DNA of 64,000 nt from Halopenitus sp041821145 (GTDB lineage Archaea; Halobacteriota; Halobacteria; Halobacteriales; Haloferacaceae), in the NCBI RefSeq assembly GCF_041821145.1, contig NZ_JBGUBC010000002.1, positions 248,001 through 312,000 on the forward strand, read 5' to 3'. This document shows positions 34,212-43,073 of this stretch, piece by piece. The translations under genes were made by a program, and so were the position numbers. The notes beneath the pieces were generated by a model. That model saw only the letters and a list, made by a program, of their open reading frames with translations, was not told the origin of the DNA and ran no database searches. Numbering within the stretch: the first letter of the stretch is position 1; each line of letters begins with the position of its first letter.

Positions 34212-34850
34212 ATGAGCGCAGACGACGTACTCGAGAGCGTCCGATCCAATCTCGCCACCGAACTGTCCAGACTCGGCTCCTCGAAGGCACTGTACGCCGC
34301 CACCGAGGGCGATCTCGATGCCGATCGCGTCCTGCGTGCGGCGGCAAACGCCGAACACGCGGCCGCCGAGACCTTCGACTCGTGGGCCGAAGACGAACCG
34401 AACGAGACTGCCCGGGAAATCTTCACTGCGATCGCCGAGGAGGAGCGCGCCCATTTCGATCGCGTCCGCGAGGAGATCGACGAGGCGGACAGCGACGGTT
34501 ACGACGACGAACTCCCGGCGATCCCCGCCCACCTCCGGTCGATCGATGGGACCATCGAACGTGCCGGCGCGCTGCTCGGCCGGATCATGGTCGCCGACGA
34601 GTCGAAGTCCCAATACGTCGGCTACTTCGTGGGCGATGCCGATCCACAAACGGCCGCAGTCTTCCGCGAACTTCGCGAGGATCTCGAGGGACAACGCGAA
34701 CGCGCGCTCGACGTGATCGAGGCCGTCTGTACGGACGAGGCCGATTTGGAGGCCGCGACCGAGGCGGCCGCGACGGTCGTCCAGGTCGCCTACGACGAAC
34801 ACGTCGAGACGCTGGAGTCACTCGGCGTCGATCCGAAGCCGGTCTGTTGA
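34212..34850 (+). CDS. rubrerythrin/ferritin-like domain protein
   Basis: Encodes 212 residues, an all-helical ferritin-like protein. Carboxylate and histidine pairs suited to a di-iron site occur in RAAANAEHAAAETF (about 42-55) and AEEERAHFDRVREE (about 76-89). The rubredoxin-type CxxC domain of classical rubrerythrin is absent. A role in peroxide or iron handling is likely but not proven. The ATG at 34212 follows a TTAAGT box by about 27 bases. The longer frame from 33948 overlaps the rhodanese gene and is rejected. Confidence 0.78.
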   Translation: MSADDVLESVRSNLATELSRLGSSKALYAATEGDLDADRVLRAAANAEHAAAETFDSWAEDEPNETAREIFTAIAEEERAHFDRVREEIDEADSDGYDDELPAIPAHLRSIDGTIERAGALLGRIMVADESKSQYVGYFVGDADPQTAAVFRELREDLEGQRERALDVIEAVCTDEADLEAATEAAATVVQVAYDEHVETLESLGVDPKPVC

Positions 34851-34955
34851 GGCGTCGCCATCCTTGATCAGGTTCCCTCACTCCCGCAGCCTCGCTCGCA
34901 TTTCGCCGGATGGTTGACGATTCCCTTTTTATGATTCCGTCGTCGATCGACGTGT

Positions 34956-35240
34956 ATGCCTGCCGATCTCGAGGAGAAGACCGATCGCTACGAGCGGATG
35001 CTTGCGGATGCGCTTTCGGAGGCCGAGGCAGTTGCGCCCGCCGACACACCACTGGGGGAGGCGGCCGACGAATGTCGCGAGATGGCCGAATCGTACCTCC
35101 GGGATGGCCGACATTTTCGCGAGACCGACGACCCGGTCAACGCGCTCGCATCGTTCTCGTATGGGTACGGCTGGCTCGACGCCGGTACCCGATTCGGGCT
35201 CTTCGAGATTCCCGAGGATACCGAACTATTCACGATGTGA
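34956..35240 (+). CDS. DUF357 family protein
   Basis: Encodes a 94-residue helical protein with the family's ending NALASFSYGYGWLDAGTRFG (about 62-81). DUF357 is a small archaeal family without assigned function. It has a CTTTTTATG promoter-like box about 28 bases upstream and is followed by a convergent DUF2062 gene. Confidence 0.85.
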   Translation: MPADLEEKTDRYERMLADALSEAEAVAPADTPLGEAADECREMAESYLRDGRHFRETDDPVNALASFSYGYGWLDAGTRFGLFEIPEDTELFTM

Positions 35241-35259
35241 ATCGAAGCAGGCCAGAATC

Positions 35260-35787
35260 TCACGTCCGAGCCGGCTCGTCTTCGGGGGCTACGACGGTTT
35301 CGATCTCCTCAACGAGTTCCAGATCGCGGGCACGGTAGGCCTCCACGAGTCGGTAACAGACGAGATAGCTGGGGACGATCGTCGCGACCGAGAGGATCAC
35401 GTTGCCGACCAACAGGCGGATCGCGATCGCGCGACCGGCGGAAAACGACAGCGACGAGAGACTCCCGAATCCCACGCTCGCGCCCTCGGCGGGCCCGAGA
35501 AGGAAGACACCGATCGCGAAGCTCGCGACATAGACGCCGGATTTCACGAGGGGGTTGATGAGGAGTGCGGAGGCCACGAACGCGAGTTTGCTTACTCCAT
35601 CGAAGAGCCACGCCAACACGACGAACACGAGCAGTCCCACGCCGACCGTCGGCAACATCGTGACGAAGACACCGAAGGAGAAGCTCCCGGCGATCTCACG
35701 TGGCGTGTGTGTCTCGGCGAACGCGTCGTGGAGTCCCTCACGGAGCCGTCCTCGCCACGCACTCGCCCGCGATCGCATCCTCGTCAT
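35260..35787 (-). CDS. DUF2062 membrane protein
   Basis: Encodes 175 residues. The DUF2062 signature TPREIAGSFSFGVFVTMLP (28-46) is followed by three to four membrane helices and an acidic C-terminus. Homologues in bacteria are often fused or adjacent to glycosyltransferases, but here the gene is alone, so its role is open. It is divergent-tandem to cysS, with about 85 bases between them. Confidence 0.85.
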   Translation of the reverse strand: MTRMRSRASAWRGRLREGLHDAFAETHTPREIAGSFSFGVFVTMLPTVGVGLLVFVVLAWLFDGVSKLAFVASALLINPLVKSGVYVASFAIGVFLLGPAEGASVGFGSLSSLSFSAGRAIAIRLLVGNVILSVATIVPSYLVCYRLVEAYRARDLELVEEIETVVAPEDEPART

Positions 35788-35873
35788 TTGTTATCCGAAC
35801 GCCGTAGTACGCCGGAGCGAAAATACTTGTCGGCGGCAGATGTCAGTGGCTGGGCGTTTCGAGGACGTTCCGA

Positions 35874-37403
35874 TCACTCGAAGCGGTAGGTCGGCCCTTC
35901 CGGACCGTCCTCGACCACGACGCCGATCTCCGCAAGCGCATCGCGCAGTTCGTCCGCGCGCTCGTACTCGCCCGCCTCGCGAGCGGACTCACGGAGATCC
36001 AGAAGGAGTTCGACGAGTTCGGCCGCGAGTTCGACCTCCCCGTCACCCCCGTCACGGGCGTCGAATCGGAGCCCGAGAACGTCCTCGCCGAATTCCTCGA
36101 AGGTCTCGATCGTCCGACGGAGACCGCGGTAGTCGTATCCGATGTCGGAGTCGGAGCTCACGTCCACTCCCGGCCTCCTCGCATCCTCGGCCGTGTCGAG
36201 GTGACGATTGACGGCGTCGGTGAGATCGAGCAGCGATGCCGTGGCCTCCCGGACGTTGAGATCGTCGTTCATCGCCGCCTCGAAGCCCTCGCGGGTCGCG
36301 TCGATCGCCGCCCGCAGATCGTCGTCGACCGTCTTCGTGTGCGCGTCCACGGAGTCCGCAGCCTCGACGGCACGATCGTAAGTTCGCGAGAGCCGGCCCC
36401 AGCGTTCCTCGGCCTCGGCGATCGACTCGTCGGTGAGCGCCTGCTCGGACCGGTAGGACGCGCCCGCATAGAACGTCCGGAGGACGTTGACCCCGAGGTT
36501 CTCGAGCGCGTCGGGAACCGTCCAGAAGTTGCCGATCGACGAGGACATTTTCTCGCCCTCCATCGAGAGCAGGCCGGCATGCATCCAATAGCGCGCGAAC
36601 GTCTCGCCGGTAGCCGCCTCCGATTGGGCGATCTCGTTTTCGTGGTGGGGAAACACGAGATCGCGTCCGCCCATGTGGACGTCGAGCGTCTCGCCCAGAT
36701 GTGCCATCGACATCGCCGAGCACTCGACGTGCCAGCCGGGACGTCCCTCGCTCCAGGGCGACTCCCAGGTTTTCCCCTCGGGCAGATCGCCGTCATGTTC
36801 GTGTTTGCGGTGTTCGCGTACCGCCGTCTCGCTCACGCCGCCGGCCTTCCAGAGCGCGAAGTCCGCCGGATTCCGCTTTTCGGAGCGTTCGTCGGGCTCG
36901 CCCTGGGCCTCTAGGTCCTCCGGATCCTGGTTGGAGAGGTCGCCGTACCCCTCGAAAGCGGTGACGTCGAAGTAGACGGACCCGTTCGACTCGTAGGCGT
37001 AGCCGGTCTCGACGAGCGACCCGACCAGATCGATGATCTCCGGGACGTGCTCGGAGACCCGGGGATACACCTCCGCCCGAAGCAGATTGAGCCCGCGCAT
37101 GCTCTCGAAGACCGTAGCGGTGAACGTCTCCGCGACGTCGAGTTCGCCGTCCCACTCCTCGCGTTCACCGACACGTGCGGTGATCTTCTCGTTGACGTCG
37201 GTCACGTTTTCGACGTGGCGGACGTCGTACCCGAGGTGATCGAGCCACCGGTGGAGGATATCGGCGTGGACCCACATCCGGGCATGACCCAGGTGGGGGT
37301 CATCCGAGACCGTCAACCCGCAGACGTACAACAGCACGTCGTCGCCGTCGACCGTGAACTCCACGCGTTCGTCCCGAAGGGTGTCCGTCACGGAGAGGGT
37401 CAT
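35874..37403 (-). CDS. cysS: cysteinyl-tRNA synthetase
   Basis: Encodes 509 residues of a class I synthetase. The HIGH-type motif HLGHAR (37-42), zinc ligand Cys28 in YVCGL, WHVECSAMSM, HHENEIAQSEA and the KMSKS-type EKMSSSIGN are visible, and the helical anticodon domain follows. The length is near normal for CysRS with an acidic insert around 400-420. It charges tRNA-Cys directly, so this archaeon does not depend solely on the SepRS/SepCysS route. Confidence 0.97.
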   Translation of the reverse strand: MTLSVTDTLRDERVEFTVDGDDVLLYVCGLTVSDDPHLGHARMWVHADILHRWLDHLGYDVRHVENVTDVNEKITARVGEREEWDGELDVAETFTATVFESMRGLNLLRAEVYPRVSEHVPEIIDLVGSLVETGYAYESNGSVYFDVTAFEGYGDLSNQDPEDLEAQGEPDERSEKRNPADFALWKAGGVSETAVREHRKHEHDGDLPEGKTWESPWSEGRPGWHVECSAMSMAHLGETLDVHMGGRDLVFPHHENEIAQSEAATGETFARYWMHAGLLSMEGEKMSSSIGNFWTVPDALENLGVNVLRTFYAGASYRSEQALTDESIAEAEERWGRLSRTYDRAVEAADSVDAHTKTVDDDLRAAIDATREGFEAAMNDDLNVREATASLLDLTDAVNRHLDTAEDARRPGVDVSSDSDIGYDYRGLRRTIETFEEFGEDVLGLRFDARDGGDGEVELAAELVELLLDLRESAREAGEYERADELRDALAEIGVVVEDGPEGPTYRFE

Positions 37404-37528
37404 TACGGCCGGTTTCTCGTGGCGAGCCTTTCAACGCGTCGATCGGTCCGATCGGGAGACTGCGGATGGCACTACGGAGAGTACGTGTCCGACGTAATCG
37501 TTATCCGATCGAGGTGGTAGATATTACC

Positions 37529-37927
37529 ATGGACGAGGATACCGATCACACGGGGCCTGTCGGACGACTCGAGGTGTGGTGTGCCGGGGAGGAGTGGTGT
37601 CCGGTCACGACGACGTCGTCGCTGATCGGGAAGAAGTGGCATCCGGTCATCGTTCACCGACTGCTCGAACACGGTCCAAGCGGATTCAACGAGCTCAAAG
37701 AGCACGTCGACGGCGTCTCGAGTAAGGTCCTTTCGGACAGTCTCGACGATCTCGAGGAGAAACACCTCGTCGATCGCGACGTGATAAATGAAAAACCAAT
37801 CAGGGTCAAATACTCACTTACGGACCACGGTCGATCGCTCGAACCGGTGATCTACGCGATGCGTGACTGGGGGCTTGAACACCTCGAGGAACCGGATACC
37901 GACGATCCGTCCGCAATCGATCGGTAG
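37529..37927 (+). CDS. HxlR-family transcriptional regulator
   Basis: Encodes 132 residues. A winged helix with SLIGKKWHPVIVHRLLEHGP and SKVLSDSLDDLEEKHLVDRD, preceded by VWCAGEEWCP with Cys18 and Cys24, resembles redox-responsive HxlR proteins whose N-terminal cysteine is the sensor. The ATG at 37529 is preceded by a TTATCCG box about 27 bases upstream. The membrane protein at 38189 could be a target, but a palindromic element separates them. Confidence 0.85.
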   Translation: MDEDTDHTGPVGRLEVWCAGEEWCPVTTTSSLIGKKWHPVIVHRLLEHGPSGFNELKEHVDGVSSKVLSDSLDDLEEKHLVDRDVINEKPIRVKYSLTDHGRSLEPVIYAMRDWGLEHLEEPDTDDPSAIDR

Positions 37928-37965
37928 GGCGTATCGGGCTCTCGGGAACCGAACGGCGGAGTTGG

Positions 37966-38066
37966 CTGTATGCAGGCGCTAAGCCCCCACCCTCAACGAG
38001 CGCCGGGCTTCCGACGGGTGTCGGAAGCACAAGCGAGTAGGGTGGGGATACAGCGCCTGCATACAG
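37966..38066. mobile_element. 101-bp nested palindrome, MITE- or IS-end-like
   Basis: Three nested perfect inverted repeats: CTGTATGCAGGCGCT (37966-37980) with its complement at 38052-38066 (15 bp); CCCCACCCT (37985-37993) with AGGGTGGGG (38039-38047, 9 bp); and GCTTCCGAC (38007-38015) with GTCGGAAGC (38020-38028, 9 bp, 4-base loop). The interior CAACGAGCG...AAGCGAGTAGGG recalls structured ends of haloarchaeal TnpB-type elements. It has no coding capacity. Confidence 0.7.
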
Positions 38067-38188
38067 GTAACGCGGATCTATCTCGGGACCGAATTCGGCG
38101 TGGCCGTGACCGGGTGTGCTCGAGGTAACCTGATTACGTTCCCCTCAGATTACAGTTATGTATCGGGATGCTGTTGGTGTGAGTACTC

Positions 38189-38686
38189 ATGGCAACTGAG
38201 ACCCGATCGTCCGACGTAACGATGGGAGTCGCCTCCGAACAGTGGATCGCCGGAGCGGTCGGCGGATTCCTTGGCAGCATTCCGTTCGGATTACTGATGA
38301 TGTACGTGATGCCGCCTCCGCTGTTGGAGATCGTGATTCCAGCGATGTACGGGATAGAAAGCCCGGCGCTGATCGCCGGGTGGGCTCTTCACCAGTTCCA
38401 CGGCGTCGTCCTGGGAGTGGTCTACGTCGCGCTCGTTCAGGCGGGATGGTTCCACGAGACCGCCCGATCGCTTCGCGGGGCGCTCGGGCTGGGGGTCGCA
38501 TACGGCATCCTCACTACCGTCGTTCTCGCGGTCATCGTGATGCCCTTGTGGCTCGGAGTTGTCGGCTTCCCGAACGCGCCGCCGTTCCCGAACTTCGGGA
38601 TCCCGGCCACGATGATTTCCGGACTCGGGCACATTATTTACGCCATTCCGGTTGCGGTCCTGTACGCGAGATCGGTCTCGGAGTGA
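38189..38686 (+). CDS. conserved membrane protein
   Basis: Encodes 165 residues with four to five hydrophobic helices (about 20-45, 55-82, 92-118 and 140-160), Gly/Pro rich, with a conserved-looking WALHQFHGVVLGVVY centre. It resembles small haloarchaeal membrane proteins found near stress or redox regulators; no function is known to me. An ATTACAGTTATG stretch lies about 30-40 bases upstream as possible promoter. Confidence 0.7.
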   Translation: MATETRSSDVTMGVASEQWIAGAVGGFLGSIPFGLLMMYVMPPPLLEIVIPAMYGIESPALIAGWALHQFHGVVLGVVYVALVQAGWFHETARSLRGALGLGVAYGILTTVVLAVIVMPLWLGVVGFPNAPPFPNFGIPATMISGLGHIIYAIPVAVLYARSVSE

Positions 38687-38745
38687 GCGTTTCCGAAGAG
38701 TGATCGTTCCCGAAGTGGGACCGGTTCTCTCCACGTTCGACCCCG

Positions 38746-40017
38746 ATGGCCGGCGACCGAACGTCGGGGGATACATCCGCGACCACAACGCTTTCGCCGG
38801 TTCATCGAATACCGGTCTTCGTGACTACACGTAGTGACCGGGTTTCGGATGAATCCCCCGACGGCCGCCGCAGTTGGATCGTGGCGATCTTCGGGGCGGT
38901 GGGGATGATCTTTACCTTCGGAACGCCGCTTTCCTATGGCGTTCTTCGCGATCCGCTCAGCGAGACGTTCGGCATCTCGCCGATCGCGCTCTCGACCGTC
39001 TTTTCGGTCATGCTTTTCACCTTCTTCATCGGATCGGGGACGATCGGCGTCTTTTCGGCCCGGTTGCCTGCCCGGGGCGTACTGCTTGCGTGTACCGCCG
39101 CGACTGGGCTCATCGCGCCCGCCCTCTTCGTCGTCGGATCGTACGCCGGACTGCTCGTCGTTTTCGCCGTCCTCGGGCTCGCGCTCGGTACCGTGTTCGT
39201 CCTTCTCGCATCGATCGTTCCCCGCTGGTTCGAGCGACGTCGTGGGGCCGCGACCGGTCTCATCTTCGTCGGCAACGGTCTCGGCCTCTTCCTGTTGCCG
39301 CCGATCTGGGAGTACGCGATCGCCACCGTCGGCATCCGCCGTGGATTTCTCGCGATCCTGTCCGTTACGACCGTCGTGTTCCTGCTCGTCGGGCTCGTCT
39401 GTCGCCGCCCGCGGTGGGCCGAGCATTCGACCGCGACGCCGGGCGAACTCATCGGGTGGGTCGGTGGGCTGGTCCGAACGCGGCGGTTTCGGCTTCTCTT
39501 CGTCGGGATCGGCCTCGCGTTCGCGTGGTACCAGTTGCTTGCGGCGTACGCGATCGACCTCTTTGCCGCCCGAGGGCTGGCCGGTGCCACGGCCTCGGCC
39601 GCGTTCGGCGCCATCGGCGGCGTCAGCATCATCTCGCGGATCGGTGGCGGATACGTCGCGGACGTTATCGGAGCCAGACGCGCCTTCCTCGGCTCGTTGG
39701 GCTGTACGACCGTCGGGATCACGGCGTTCCTCGCACCGTCGCTGCCGACGATGGCGGTCGGCATCATTCTCGTCGGGCTCGGGCTCGGAGGCTGTGCGAC
39801 GCTTTACGTCCCGCTTTTGATGGGGGTCTACGACCCCGAGATGGACACCGCCATCGTCGGCGTCTTCAACGTCGCCGGCGGGGTCGGTTCCCTGGCCATG
39901 CCGCCGCTGGGAACCGCCAGCGTCGCCTATACGAACGGGTACACCGCTGCCATCCTGTTGACGCTGGCCGCGACGATCATCGGGTTCTTCGCGATCGCGT
40001 TCGGAACCAGCACGTGA
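38746..40017 (+). CDS. MFS transporter, oxalate/formate antiporter-like
   Basis: Encodes up to 423 residues with twelve hydrophobic helices. The N-terminal 40 residues are hydrophilic and the true start may be a later codon; helix 1 begins near SWIVAIFGAVGMIF. The inter-helix segments RWFERRRGAATGLIF and GGGYVADVIGARR are typical of the OxlT/monocarboxylate branch of the major facilitator superfamily. The substrate cannot be told; organic anions are the usual cargo. It stands alone with its stop 24 bases from a convergent gene. Confidence 0.82.
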   Translation: MAGDRTSGDTSATTTLSPVHRIPVFVTTRSDRVSDESPDGRRSWIVAIFGAVGMIFTFGTPLSYGVLRDPLSETFGISPIALSTVFSVMLFTFFIGSGTIGVFSARLPARGVLLACTAATGLIAPALFVVGSYAGLLVVFAVLGLALGTVFVLLASIVPRWFERRRGAATGLIFVGNGLGLFLLPPIWEYAIATVGIRRGFLAILSVTTVVFLLVGLVCRRPRWAEHSTATPGELIGWVGGLVRTRRFRLLFVGIGLAFAWYQLLAAYAIDLFAARGLAGATASAAFGAIGGVSIISRIGGGYVADVIGARRAFLGSLGCTTVGITAFLAPSLPTMAVGIILVGLGLGGCATLYVPLLMGVYDPEMDTAIVGVFNVAGGVGSLAMPPLGTASVAYTNGYTAAILLTLAATIIGFFAIAFGTST

Positions 40018-40041
40018 ACGCGGGGCGCATCGCCATCGGGA

Positions 40042-40356
40042 TCACGTGCTCGCTGCTGTATCCGCTGTTGACCCGTCCTCTCCGGCCGCCTCGACGCGAT
40101 CGGCGTACGACTCCAGTTCGGCGGCGAGTTCGCGCGCCTCATCGGCGGAGAGGGTCACTCGATCGGCGTGTGCCGGAAGGTCGGTCAACTCGGCGTTGTC
40201 GAGTTCCAGTTCGAGCGTGAGGTGATCGGGATCCGTTCGGGGGGCGGTCACGTTCAACACGGCGTAGGCCTCCTCCTCGAAGTCGTGGCCGGTCGCGACT
40301 CCATCAAGCAGGTCGAAGGTCGTGTAGGCGTTCACCCGGATGAGTCGATCGGGCAT
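40042..40356 (-). CDS. small conserved haloarchaeal protein (DUF6360-like)
   Basis: Encodes 104 residues: MPDRLIRVNAYTTFDLLDG, a beta-rich core (TLELELDNAELTDLP) and a helical Glu/Ala tail. I believe it belongs to a haloarchaea-specific family (DUF6360), but from memory only. It is nine bases downstream of the nitrite/sulfite reductase stop on the same strand, so the two may be co-transcribed. Confidence 0.7.
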   Translation of the reverse strand: MPDRLIRVNAYTTFDLLDGVATGHDFEEEAYAVLNVTAPRTDPDHLTLELELDNAELTDLPAHADRVTLSADEARELAAELESYADRVEAAGEDGSTADTAAST

Positions 40357-40365
40357 CGACGGGAC

Positions 40366-42150
40366 TCAATCGTCTCCGGTACTGGCCGTTCCGTCCGCCC
40401 GGGCTGGCGCGGGACTCGCGTTCAACTCGTCCTCGTCGGCGTAGGGATACCACGTCATCTTCGTGTTGTGCATATAGGGATCCTCGTAGCTCGTTTCCTC
40501 GGGCTCGATCAACTCCTCTAGGGTCCCCTCCGTCTCCGACCGCTCGATGAACTCGCGAAAGCTCTCGGTCCCCTCGCGACGGTCAGCGAAGTGACCGATC
40601 AGGTTCGCGATCGCCCCGGGAACTTCGTCGGCGGGAACGCGCTGGCCGACCCACTCGGCGAAGCGGGGATCCTCGCCGAGCCCGCCGCCGAGGCCAATGT
40701 CGAGCGCCTCGACGGGTTCGCCGTCCTTTCGAGTCTTCATCCCCCGAAGGCTGATGTCGGCGATCTGAGGCTGGGCACAGGAGGCGGTACAGCCCGACAG
40801 GTGGATATGGAAGTCCTCGACGCCCGCCGGAAGCTCGACGTTCTCCGTGAGCCAGCGAGCGTACCGGACCTGCCGGTTCTTCGTCTCGACGATCGAGAGC
40901 GAGCAGAACTCCGTGCCCGTACAGGCGATCGACCCGCGCATGAACGGGTGCGGATCCGGCGAGTAGTCCTCGAGGAGCGGCTCCGCGAGCAGGTCGTCGA
41001 GGTTCGATTCGGGAACGTCGGTCACGAGAACGTTCTGACGCTGTGTGATCCGGATCTCTCCGGAGCCGTACTCGTCGGCGATGTCGGCGAGTTCGAGGAC
41101 GTCATCGACGCCCTGCCGCCCGACGAGCACGTTCAGGCCGACGTAGTAGTTCCCGTCCGCCTGTTCGTGAACGCCCACGTGATCGCTGTGGCCGCCGTTC
41201 GGGAGATCGTCCGCGGACCGACCCGCGTTGTAGGTGTACTCTCCGCGGAGATCCTCACCGGCCGTCTCGAGTTCGAAGTCGACGAACTCCTCCTGGAGGA
41301 TGTGACGAACCTTCGTGGCCCCCCACTCATCGACGAGGAACTTGCTGCGCGCGGAATAGCGGTCCTCGCGGTCGCCGTATTCACGAAACAGCGCCGAGAG
41401 GCCACCCGCGACGTCCTCGGCCCGATCGGGTTCGACGAAGACGTCGATGTCGCGGGCGAGTCGGGGCTCGTTGCGTGCGAGGCCGCCGCCGACGCGGACG
41501 TTGAATCCCTTGCGGCCGTCCTTTTCGGCGGGCTCGAACGCGAGGTCGTTGATGTCGCCCTGTCCGCACCCCTCACGGCAGCCCGTGACGCTCACCTTCC
41601 ACTTGCGCGGGAGGTTGGAGTGATCGTCGTTGCCCTTGAACGTCTCGTGGAGATCCATCGCGACCGGTAGCGCGTCGACGAACTCATATCGGTCCTTGCC
41701 GGCGACCGGACAGCCGACGATGTTGCGCCAGGAGTCGCCACACGCCTGCTGGGTCGAGAGGCCGTTGGCCTCCAACTTCTCGAAGATCGCGGGGACGTCC
41801 GCTAAGCGGATCCAGTGGAGCTGGATCGACTGGCGGGTGGTCCAATCGCAGTAGGCTGCTCCGAACTCCGGATTCTCGCCGGGTCCGCGGGCGTATTCGT
41901 CGGCTATCTCGCCGACGACGCGCACCTGCCCCGGTTTCAACACGCCGTTCGGAGTGCCGATCCGCATCATGAAGTAGCTCTCCTGGCCGTTCCGCTGGTG
42001 GTACAGTCCCCACCACTTGAAGCGCTCGAACCACTCGTCGTGTTCGTCCTCGGGAATCGACTCCCAGCCCTGCTCGGCGAACTCGAAGAGGTGCTCGCGT
42101 ATCTCGTTGCCGTACGTCTCGGATTTCCATCGCTCTACGTCCGTGGGCAT
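40366..42150 (-). CDS. ferredoxin-dependent nitrite/sulfite reductase
   Basis: Encodes 594 residues of a sirohaem/[4Fe-4S] enzyme performing six-electron reduction of nitrite (to ammonium) or sulfite (to sulfide). Two repeated NIR_SIR domains are visible; the cluster and sirohaem ligands are in ACTGTEFCSLS (about 424) and HLSGCTASCAQPQ (about 465), and substrate-binding basic residues are in TTRQSIQLHW and ITQRQNVLV. No assimilatory nitrate reductase is adjacent, so nitrite or sulfite preference is open. I use the ATG at 42150; the longer open frame to 42513 runs antisense and overlaps the upstream gene. Confidence 0.92.
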   Translation of the reverse strand: MPTDVERWKSETYGNEIREHLFEFAEQGWESIPEDEHDEWFERFKWWGLYHQRNGQESYFMMRIGTPNGVLKPGQVRVVGEIADEYARGPGENPEFGAAYCDWTTRQSIQLHWIRLADVPAIFEKLEANGLSTQQACGDSWRNIVGCPVAGKDRYEFVDALPVAMDLHETFKGNDDHSNLPRKWKVSVTGCREGCGQGDINDLAFEPAEKDGRKGFNVRVGGGLARNEPRLARDIDVFVEPDRAEDVAGGLSALFREYGDREDRYSARSKFLVDEWGATKVRHILQEEFVDFELETAGEDLRGEYTYNAGRSADDLPNGGHSDHVGVHEQADGNYYVGLNVLVGRQGVDDVLELADIADEYGSGEIRITQRQNVLVTDVPESNLDDLLAEPLLEDYSPDPHPFMRGSIACTGTEFCSLSIVETKNRQVRYARWLTENVELPAGVEDFHIHLSGCTASCAQPQIADISLRGMKTRKDGEPVEALDIGLGGGLGEDPRFAEWVGQRVPADEVPGAIANLIGHFADRREGTESFREFIERSETEGTLEELIEPEETSYEDPYMHNTKMTWYPYADEDELNASPAPARADGTASTGDD

Positions 42151-42197
42151 CTCTGATTCTCCCTCGGAACGGGACTTCCCTAAAGCGTCCCTCGCCG

Positions 42198-42599
42198 TCA
42201 ATCCTCCCCGGAGCTTCCGGATACCGGAGAGTCTTTCCGAACCTCCCGTCGTCCGCCGGGACGTCGGACCGCAGCCGTCGCGAGTGGCTCGTAGCGTCCC
42301 TCCCTCACCCGTCCGATCGGGATCGGGCCGGTCGACGTCGAGTGTCCACACTGGATACAGCGCCCGTACGTCTCCGCCGCGATCGTTCCCCCGTCGACCG
42401 AGACGTCCGTGATTCCCTCCACGACGAAATCGGCGATCGGACAGCCACAGATACCCTTCACGTACCACAGCTCGCTCGTTCCGGCGCGTCGCTCGTCGTT
42501 CAAAGACACCCACGCGCCGTCATCGAGCGTCCGCAACGAGACAGTCATATCCGACGAGAGGGCGTCCGTGGGGGAAACACCGTCGGCGTCCGTAACCAT
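42198..42599 (-). CDS. small protein with CGC/CxxC metal-binding pattern
   Basis: Encodes 133 residues (116 if the in-frame ATG at 42548, MTVSLRTLDDG, is used). GICGCPIADF and YGRCIQCGHST give two cysteine pairs that could hold zinc or a cluster. The C-terminal 30 residues are Arg/Gly/Ser-rich. It lies 47 bases upstream of the nitrite/sulfite reductase on the same strand and may be a co-expressed accessory factor. I do not recognise a named family. Confidence 0.6.
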   Translation of the reverse strand: MVTDADGVSPTDALSSDMTVSLRTLDDGAWVSLNDERRAGTSELWYVKGICGCPIADFVVEGITDVSVDGGTIAAETYGRCIQCGHSTSTGPIPIGRVREGRYEPLATAAVRRPGGRREVRKDSPVSGSSGED

Positions 42600-42734
42600 C
42601 GTCGTGAACCGTGACGCGGTATCGCGCTGAGATCGATCGATGACGCGCGGATCGGATGGTCAATCAGCGTTCGAGATACCTGCAAGGACCCCCGGTTTCG
42701 ACAAGCGCCGGTAGTCCTTGTTCGGGAGAGTTCG

Positions 42735-42740
42735 TTTAAT
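42735..42740 (+). promoter_or_regulatory. TATA-like box for the small acidic gene pair
   Basis: TTTAAT lies 26-31 bases before the ATG at 42766, the position of a leaderless haloarchaeal promoter. It is the main reason to prefer plus-strand coding here. Confidence 0.5.
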
Positions 42741-42765
42741 CCGATAGGGCCCATACCAACGTTCG

Positions 42766-42855
42766 ATGACCGCAAGATCCCACAGGGAACACGCCTCCGC
42801 CGACGTCGCACCCGAACTGTTCGATCGCCTCCCCGAGGGGGACGAGGCCGAATGA
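42766..42855 (+). CDS. 29-residue peptide gene coupled to the next gene
   Basis: Reads MTARSHREHASADVAPELFD and nine further residues, then a TGA that overlaps the next ATG (ATGA). The acidic C-terminus (LPEGDEAE), correct promoter spacing and overlap support a genuine small gene or leader peptide. No homologue is recognised. Confidence 0.45.
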   Translation: MTARSHREHASADVAPELFDRLPEGDEAE

Positions 42856-43073
42856 CCGAAAACGCCGCGTCGATCAACACGGAGTCGCCCGATGTGGAAC
42901 CAGTCACTGCCGAGGAGGGCGAGCATCTCCGTGAGGTACCGACCGGTGCGGGATGTACCGAGATCTGGGAGCAACTGAGCGAACAGCGTGAGAACAACGA
43001 CGATGCCGACACCGATGGCGGCGAGCGTGGAGACGGTGACCGCGGAAACGCGGTAACCGATCTCGACGATTGA
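42852..43073 (+). CDS. 73-residue acidic protein, unknown
   Basis: Encodes a Glu/Asp-rich soluble protein with a central VPTGAGCTEIWEQLSEQRE stretch (about 29-47) that looks conserved: a single Cys, a Trp and a short helix. The rest is low-complexity acid (NNDDADTDGGERGDGD). It overlaps the 29-residue gene by four bases, implying coupled translation. The opposite strand has a membrane-like frame (42660-43223) with comparable codon bias over part of the region, so strand choice carries some doubt. Confidence 0.5.
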   Translation: MTENAASINTESPDVEPVTAEEGEHLREVPTGAGCTEIWEQLSEQRENNDDADTDGGERGDGDRGNAVTDLDD

